DNA of 64,000 nucleotides from Pogonophryne albipinna (lineage: Eukaryota > Chordata > Actinopteri > Perciformes > Artedidraconidae). Below the pieces are notes generated by a model. The model was not told the origin of the DNA. It made no database searches and worked only from the letters and a program-made list of their open reading frames with translations. A program made the translations under genes and the position numbers. This document shows, piece after piece, positions 11,206 through 64,000 of the stretch. The stretch spans positions 26,014,147-26,078,146 of the forward strand of contig CM053260.1 of NCBI GenBank assembly GCA_028583405.1, given 5' to 3'. Every line of letters starts with the position of its first letter. Within the stretch, counting starts at the first letter, position 1.

Positions 11206-14200
11206 TCAAGTATGCAAAGGTCAAGAATCCAAAGCTGGTTATAACTTGGTTGCAGACCTAACACACTTTCAACAAAATCAAAAGCTGACAAAAGACAGAC
11301 GAGGTTCTGTGCATGTGCTTACTTTGAATATTCATATTTATTCATCACATCTGAAGTCTACTCCACACTTTCCTTGCACACATGTCATGTATGGTTCTGT
11401 TTGCTGAGTCTTTATTGAATCGACAGGATGTTAGCTTTCAATATTCTCCACCTTCTGTTCGTGACTGAGTAATATGTACTTACACACCGAGTGACGGTTT
11501 CCTACCCCAGCTTGCAGCTCTGCTCATGCTCCCTTGCGGCTGACTGGATTTAAGAGGCAATGTAACCTGAGATCTGGAGGCTTTTCTGGATATGTACGGC
11601 CTTCCATGAGGAAATCTGAAGCCTATAAAGATAAGACATTCTTTGATATAAGCTGTGGTTTATTGAACACTTACTACAATGAGGGAGGCTATGTTTTGAG
11701 GCTGTTGTGACTCGGATAATGTGGTGTCAGGGAGGGTGATGTTTTTATGGGGCACTGCATGACGCTGAACCATGTTATGCTCGACCCTCCTAAAAAAGGA
11801 AAAACAAAAGCCTTAATTACCTCTCACAAGGCTGCTGAAGTTAATTTCTGTAGTCACATGTTCAAGCAATTACTCAGAGTGTAATGAAGTGGAACTTGGC
11901 TCTCGAGAGTTCACAGGACTCCCTCTGCATCCCTTTTTCCTAGCCTAGTTTGGCTATTCTAGAGGAATCATCACAACATTAAACCAGGCAATACTTCACT
12001 CTGGATGCATACATTTATCCGTGTCAATATCCATTCCTCCTTTAATAATGTCTCCACAGCTATCTCAATATCACGGGCTAGTGAGAGAGACGGGGGAAGC
12101 GCATTATCTATGTCGGGGTGTTACAGTATTAGGGATTATCCCTGACAGATAGTTTCCCTTCCAGGCACCATTAGCTTGGCCTCATCCCATTTGGTATTTC
12201 CAACACCTGCGAAACACCATCCGCCGGGCACAATAATTATTACCATTGTATTTTAGGGTATATAAATTAATCATGGAGATCACAAGCAACTACTTTATAT
12301 TTCTGGACTGTGACCAAGTAACACATCCTCCCCAAGGATGCCAAGGGCCTGCACATCATTAAAATGGAGTTGTGCTATCCGATAGGAGGACAGTGCCAGC
12401 TCCCTCACTTGTATACCTCACGGGATTGTGGCCTCTGCATTCCCACAATATGCATAATGGGTACTGTCTAAGGCTAAATGCAATCAGGGTCCTTGAGTCT
12501 GACTTTGAATGCTAAATGAACATGGGACACGAGATTGCGGGAAGACTGAATAAAGTTGATCAGCTTGAAAGTGAAAGCGGACAGCTGACTACAGCGAACA
12601 TAAATTAACATCGATCACTGGGCCGCGCACGTACGCTAATGACTCAAGGCTGCAGGGGCTTGTTAGACAACCTCTGCAATGGACTGTAATGGCTCCCATA
12701 TCCTTGCAATCCACTAAATACCAATCGCCAAAATTCCTCATTAAGCATCCTCATATTGGCAAATTATCTGTCTTGGATTCTCATGCATGGTTTTGGATGT
12801 TAATGTGGATGTTTTCTAGAATAAATAGCTCAATTAGATCTATCTCATGAGGAGTGGATGGCTCTCATTATACTGTAAGCTTCCAAGTAGTTTAAACTCA
12901 AATTCAGGAACAGAACATGACTACCAAATAAGTCTGATCAATACAAATAAGTTATGTATGAGTTTATAAAGTAGCTAATTGTATCTGTCAGTCAAAACAC
13001 TTTCAAGAAGTGGAATTTCTATCCGAGTCTAATTCGAACCGCTCTGAGTTTCTGCGGAGCTTGGCAAGCGCATCTGAATTGAAAAACATATTGATTTGGA
13101 ATTACTTACAGGTGCTGGCCTATAACAGTATTGATCGCGGATAGGCGTTTTGACAATGTCTGGAAAACATCGATTTAAAAGTTTCTCAGAGACCAATATA
13201 AAAGGTCTGCTTCTAACTGTAATTGCCATATGAAGCTTTGAGTCCTTCACTTAGCACCTATTCATCCAGCACTGTAATCAACATAGCGTTATCTTTGACT
13301 CTACTGAGAACAGTACAAAAGAACGGTGAATTGAAAGAATATCTTGAAAGTAGGTCAAAGGAGAAATGAAAAATGCAGCTTTGTCTTCGTGTTACATGGA
13401 TAAAGTTTCTTCACTGGCTTTCTCCGGAAGAGGGCGAATATATCAACCCAGAGACATCAACCAAATCTCTTGCTCCATCGATCCATCTCTCCATATTTGA
13501 TTGAGACTAAGGTTAAGACTGTGGGCAGGAGGACAAACACAAGGCCAAAAGGTTTAAAAAAAGTGGAAACCAAATCAATAATGATGACTGACAACATGAA
13601 GCGTGAATGATCCGTTTTGCAACCTCCTCAGAATAAATAATGGAGAGCGGGATAAATCTACTTCACTCCCTACACCGGTAATGCGTTTTTCTCCCTTCTT
13701 CTCTTCGTGATTTTGTTCTGTTGGATCCATCTGTCTGATAAACTATTTATTACATGCACTGAAACAAAAGACAAAGAAAAACCGCAGGAAAAGAAATGTT
13801 GAGTATTGAGCATTTTGTGTTTTGTTTTAATGAAAGTTAGTAAAGTATGCACGTCTAAGAACTTGACATTGTGTGGCATTAGTCAAAATGTTGTCTGAGG
13901 GAGTGTCAGAGTTGAAGAACTGCTGGTGTAGTAAACATCAAACAACTTCATCTACTTCCAAACATTTTTCAGTGGAAATATGCTTTGGAATTTAAGTTCT
14001 TCACATGCAATGGCGGAAACCTAATAAGAGTGTCCCTCACTAAAAAAATGATTTAGTCGAATCTCATTGGTGAAGTGTAGTCGATCATCAACTCATCAAA
14101 TCATGCTTTTCTTACTTACTATTTACAGTCATTTTTAAATGAAAAAAGAGACGGAACAGTTTTCTCTAGCCTGCATATTATTCGTGTTTTGTTATGGCAT

Positions 14201-14295
14201 CTTTTACCCTAATTGCATTCCTGTCAATTTAGCAATCTATAGACAGAAGGGAAACAACACAGTTTGGTCCATGAATTCAAAATATATTCAGCACT
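11206..14295. other. upstream non-coding DNA, possible conserved elements
   Basis: No gene is recognised. About 11990-12840 is less AT-rich and lacks repeat signatures, with homeodomain-like AT cores (for example AAATTAATCATGG near 12263) among mixed sequence. In vertebrates such low-repeat stretches next to neural adhesion genes often include conserved non-coding elements, but that is inference here. The rest shows nothing distinct. Confidence 0.35.
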
Positions 14296-14643
14296 CTGGT
14301 TTCCTTGTCTCAAAGTCAACGTTGTTTTTAATGTGTTTGTGGTTAGAAATAAGATCTGTGGTTAACACAAGCTTTAGAGGTTTGCACGTTTGGTTCTATG
14401 ACATAAAATGCGTCAGTAAATACCTGACTTGTCAATGTGTGAACCTTCTATGTTTCATAAAAGTGTTGGTTGCTAACAAGTGACTGAAAAAGACTACTAC
14501 GCGTTATCATGGCAAACCTGCCAGTCCGCCTTTAGCCTAGCGGTGGTGATGGGCAGCCTTTCAACCATAGTGTAGTTTGTTTATAGCCAAACAATAGCTG
14601 TATACTTCTGGCAATTGCATTTACGCTTAATCGCAAAATGATG
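14296..14643 (+). repeat. diverged dispersed repeat, copy 1
   Basis: About 350 bp align by eye with 56431-56775 in the same orientation. Shared blocks include GTGGTTAACA, ACATAAAATGC/ACATAAAATAC, GGTTGCTAACAAGTG, TGTAGTTTGTTTA and GATTGCATTTACGCTT-like ends. The two copies are clearly diverged, so the family is old. No coding content is recognised. Confidence 0.65.
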
Positions 14644-15463
14644 TTATGGTGTTAATATGATAGCCAGCCAGCACAAACAGAACACTGATATAGTCTTAAC
14701 TTTGATGTTGTAAGCCAACATTTCCTTATTGTCACAACCCGTAACTTGATGGTTTGATTTGTTTAAGCCCTCATTGGAAGTCATGTTATGGCCTCCCCTC
14801 ACTTTCATAAGGGAAAATGCAGATTCAGATGATAGTTCTCTGCTTGAAATTCTGATTATAAAAGCTATTAACAATGGGCACCCAACACCTAGATGTGTTG
14901 GAGTACAGACTGCACTGTAACCCTAACCCATTTGTATTATTGACAGTGTTGGCTAAGTTGTCTTTTCTAGTTCTAAATCAATGGCAATAGTTCTTGGCTT
15001 CATGGTCCATGGTGTCGTTGTGAAGTGGTTTGAAGGATTTTCCGACTTAAGTGTAGTTGTCTCATTCCCTGTGATATACAGTAGACTGTACATTAATACA
15101 TCACACATTTTGCTAGAGTAAATATGTTGAACTAACAGTTTTTCAGAGAGCTTAGCGTTACTTTTGGCAGGCGGCTGTGCTCATCTGTTGCCGCTGCTGC
15201 GAGCACCCTTTTTTTTTTTTTGATGCTTGACTTGCTCCTGGGAGATAGTGTAGCAGCGATATGTGTACACTAAGCATCAGCTCCCCAGTATCAGCTGCTA
15301 GCCGGCCCTTCGGCATGGGATCTTGGCTCGGCTTATTTGGTTGGATGAATTATTAATGGCTCACCGATTTTCCACAAATTCCAGCATGTTTCCTTTTTCC
15401 TTCCAGAAGGCTTGTTGTAGATGGCATCTCCACATAACTCATTTGCCCTGCTTTTTCTTCCAG
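14644..15463. other. sequence just upstream of the first recognised contactin exon
   Basis: No repeat or gene is recognised. Because a splice acceptor is likely at 15463/15464, this stretch is probably intron or alternative promoter DNA. A pyrimidine-rich run (CTTTTTCTTCCAG) ends at 15463. A T homopolymer lies at about 15210-15221. Confidence 0.4.
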
Positions 15464-15549
15464 AGCCAAACGGAAAGAAGCGTCTGCCGGGGAAATATTC
15501 TACGCTCTCTGGACTGGATGGGAAGAAGGAGAATCTTTGACCTTGGAAA
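15464..15549 (+). promoter_or_regulatory. cntn3: probable 5'UTR part of the signal-peptide exon, with uORF
   Basis: CTTTTTCTTCCAG at 15451-15463 is a good splice acceptor, so the 5'UTR probably begins in an upstream exon not located here. The leader holds an upstream ORF, ATG at 15518-15520 to TGA at 15551-15553, 11 codons long. Its stop overlaps the contactin start codon as ATGA. Confidence 0.55.

Positions 15550-15553
<4 letters not shown>
15518..15553 (+). CDS. upstream ORF overlapping the contactin start codon
   Basis: The frame encodes MGRRRIFDLGK and stops at TGA 15551-15553, sharing two bases with the contactin ATG at 15550-15552. The uORF start has G at +4 but T at -3, a moderate context; the contactin ATG has A at -3. 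Such an arrangement can lower main-frame translation or allow re-initiation. Whether it is translated cannot be told from sequence. It exists only if the transcript includes this leader. Confidence 0.4.
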
Positions 15554-61186
<45,633 letters not shown>

Positions 61187-62022
61187 GTGAGACGGTGAAA
61201 CTGGAGAGCACAGCTCATTCATAATGTCCTGTCTGTCTGCCAGAACACAGTACTTCGCCAAAAATATATTTCATCAGAGAGCTGTAGTTTTGGAAACAAA
61301 TATGTGATTTCTTTTTAGAACCACGTACAAGTGATTTATTGACTGAGAATGATATAGCAAACACTACTGATTCCTCCACTTCACGGTGTTAATCATTGTC
61401 TCTGCCATGTATGCTAACCCTAACCCTGATCTCTAACCAATGAGCAACAGCGAATATGTTTTATTGTGTTTGTGCGTTTTATCAAAATGTTTGGTCCTTG
61501 TTGGAACAAAAGCTTTGTTAGTCATATATTTCTATAAAACCTGTATGCATTTATTTCCAACAAAGAAAGAATCAGGTAATTAAAAAGAATAAGAACTGCA
61601 GTCTGAGCTGATAACATCCTCTCCTGTGGAGCCGAGCGCCTGGAGCATACTCCGGTCCCAGCAGGATAGGTCCGCCCCAAAGGGCTCCATGTATAGTGGC
61701 AAACAAATAATATTTAAGCATTGCCTTTTGATATTAGAGAAGAGTCATTAAACACTCTACCTGACGTGTTATAAAATGACAAATGCACATTCATGTCAAA
61801 CCTGACTATTGCTGAAGACAAGTATACGGAGTGGCATGTAAAGCATTTGCTCAGTGGCATTGTCGTCACTTCGATTGGAACAACTGTTTGAAAGTTATGA
61901 GAGATGCATCTCCACTGCATGAGAGGATGATGACTCAACACCCTACAATTTACGTTCCACTTCACCCAACCTTTTGGTTCTTGTTCTGTATATATGAATA
62001 GAGATAGCAGGAGCGCTTAGAG
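61187..62022 (+). other. intron or downstream sequence
   Basis: No further contactin exon is recognised to the end of the window. This part is unassigned AT-rich DNA. Confidence 0.4.
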
Positions 62023-63861
<1,839 letters not shown>

Positions 63862-63869
63862 GCTTAGAG

Positions 63870-64000
63870 TACCCCTTCACTGACTGAACGCTTTGAACCT
63901 AAGTACATCTCCAACAGACTGAGAAAGTATAAAATACTCCAGGAAACTCAACCTCTCAACACTTTGAAGCACACACGATTGAGGCTTTTTGCATCTAGAA
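63870..64000. other. right edge of the window, no feature seen
   Basis: Short unassigned stretch after the hAT target duplication. Confidence 0.4.

Overview
The window is vertebrate, almost certainly teleost, nuclear DNA. It has large introns with GT-AG borders, long (GT)n, (CA)n and (GA)n microsatellites, tRNA-derived SINEs, many hAT-like, TTAA-target and other MITE-type elements, and LINE 3' tails of the kind found in ray-finned fish. The species cannot be fixed from the sequence alone.

One protein-coding gene is present, on the + strand: a contactin of the CNTN3 type, a GPI-anchored neural adhesion molecule of the Ig superfamily. I resolve 18 coding exons from the start codon at 15550 to 58671, plus a probable nineteenth at 61140-61186. 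They encode about 856 residues: signal peptide, six Ig domains, fibronectin type III domains 1 and 2, and part of the third. The rest of FnIII-3, FnIII-4 and the GPI signal lie beyond the right edge. Every Ig domain keeps both cysteines and its core tryptophan, and every domain is bounded by phase-1 introns. The start codon overlaps the stop of a short upstream ORF, and a 5'UTR splice acceptor is likely at 15463/15464.

Layout: 1-15463 is upstream or 5'UTR-intron DNA holding a hAT-like MITE, a SINE, a TTAA-flanked element, a TTAGGG-rich dispersed repeat and a 2.6 kb hAT relic whose transposase is split by a nested insertion. 15464-33060 carries the signal exon and Ig1 to the first half of Ig5. 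The 10.1 kb intron 33061-43190 is mostly transposon-derived. 43191-58671 carries the rest of Ig5, Ig6, FnIII-1, FnIII-2 and the start of FnIII-3, with a 3 kb fold-back element in one intron and a 57-unit 10-bp minisatellite running directly into the splice acceptor of the first FnIII exon. The right end is intron with a hAT element at 62023-63861 that has a perfect 8-bp target duplication and holds a nested repeat and a 0.2 kb (TG)n tract.

The most notable observations are the minisatellite fused in register to a splice acceptor, the stop-start overlap at the contactin initiation codon, the hAT relic broken inside its reading frame, the fold-back element with a 7-bp target duplication, and a nested TTAA element whose empty site survives in a paralogous copy within the window.
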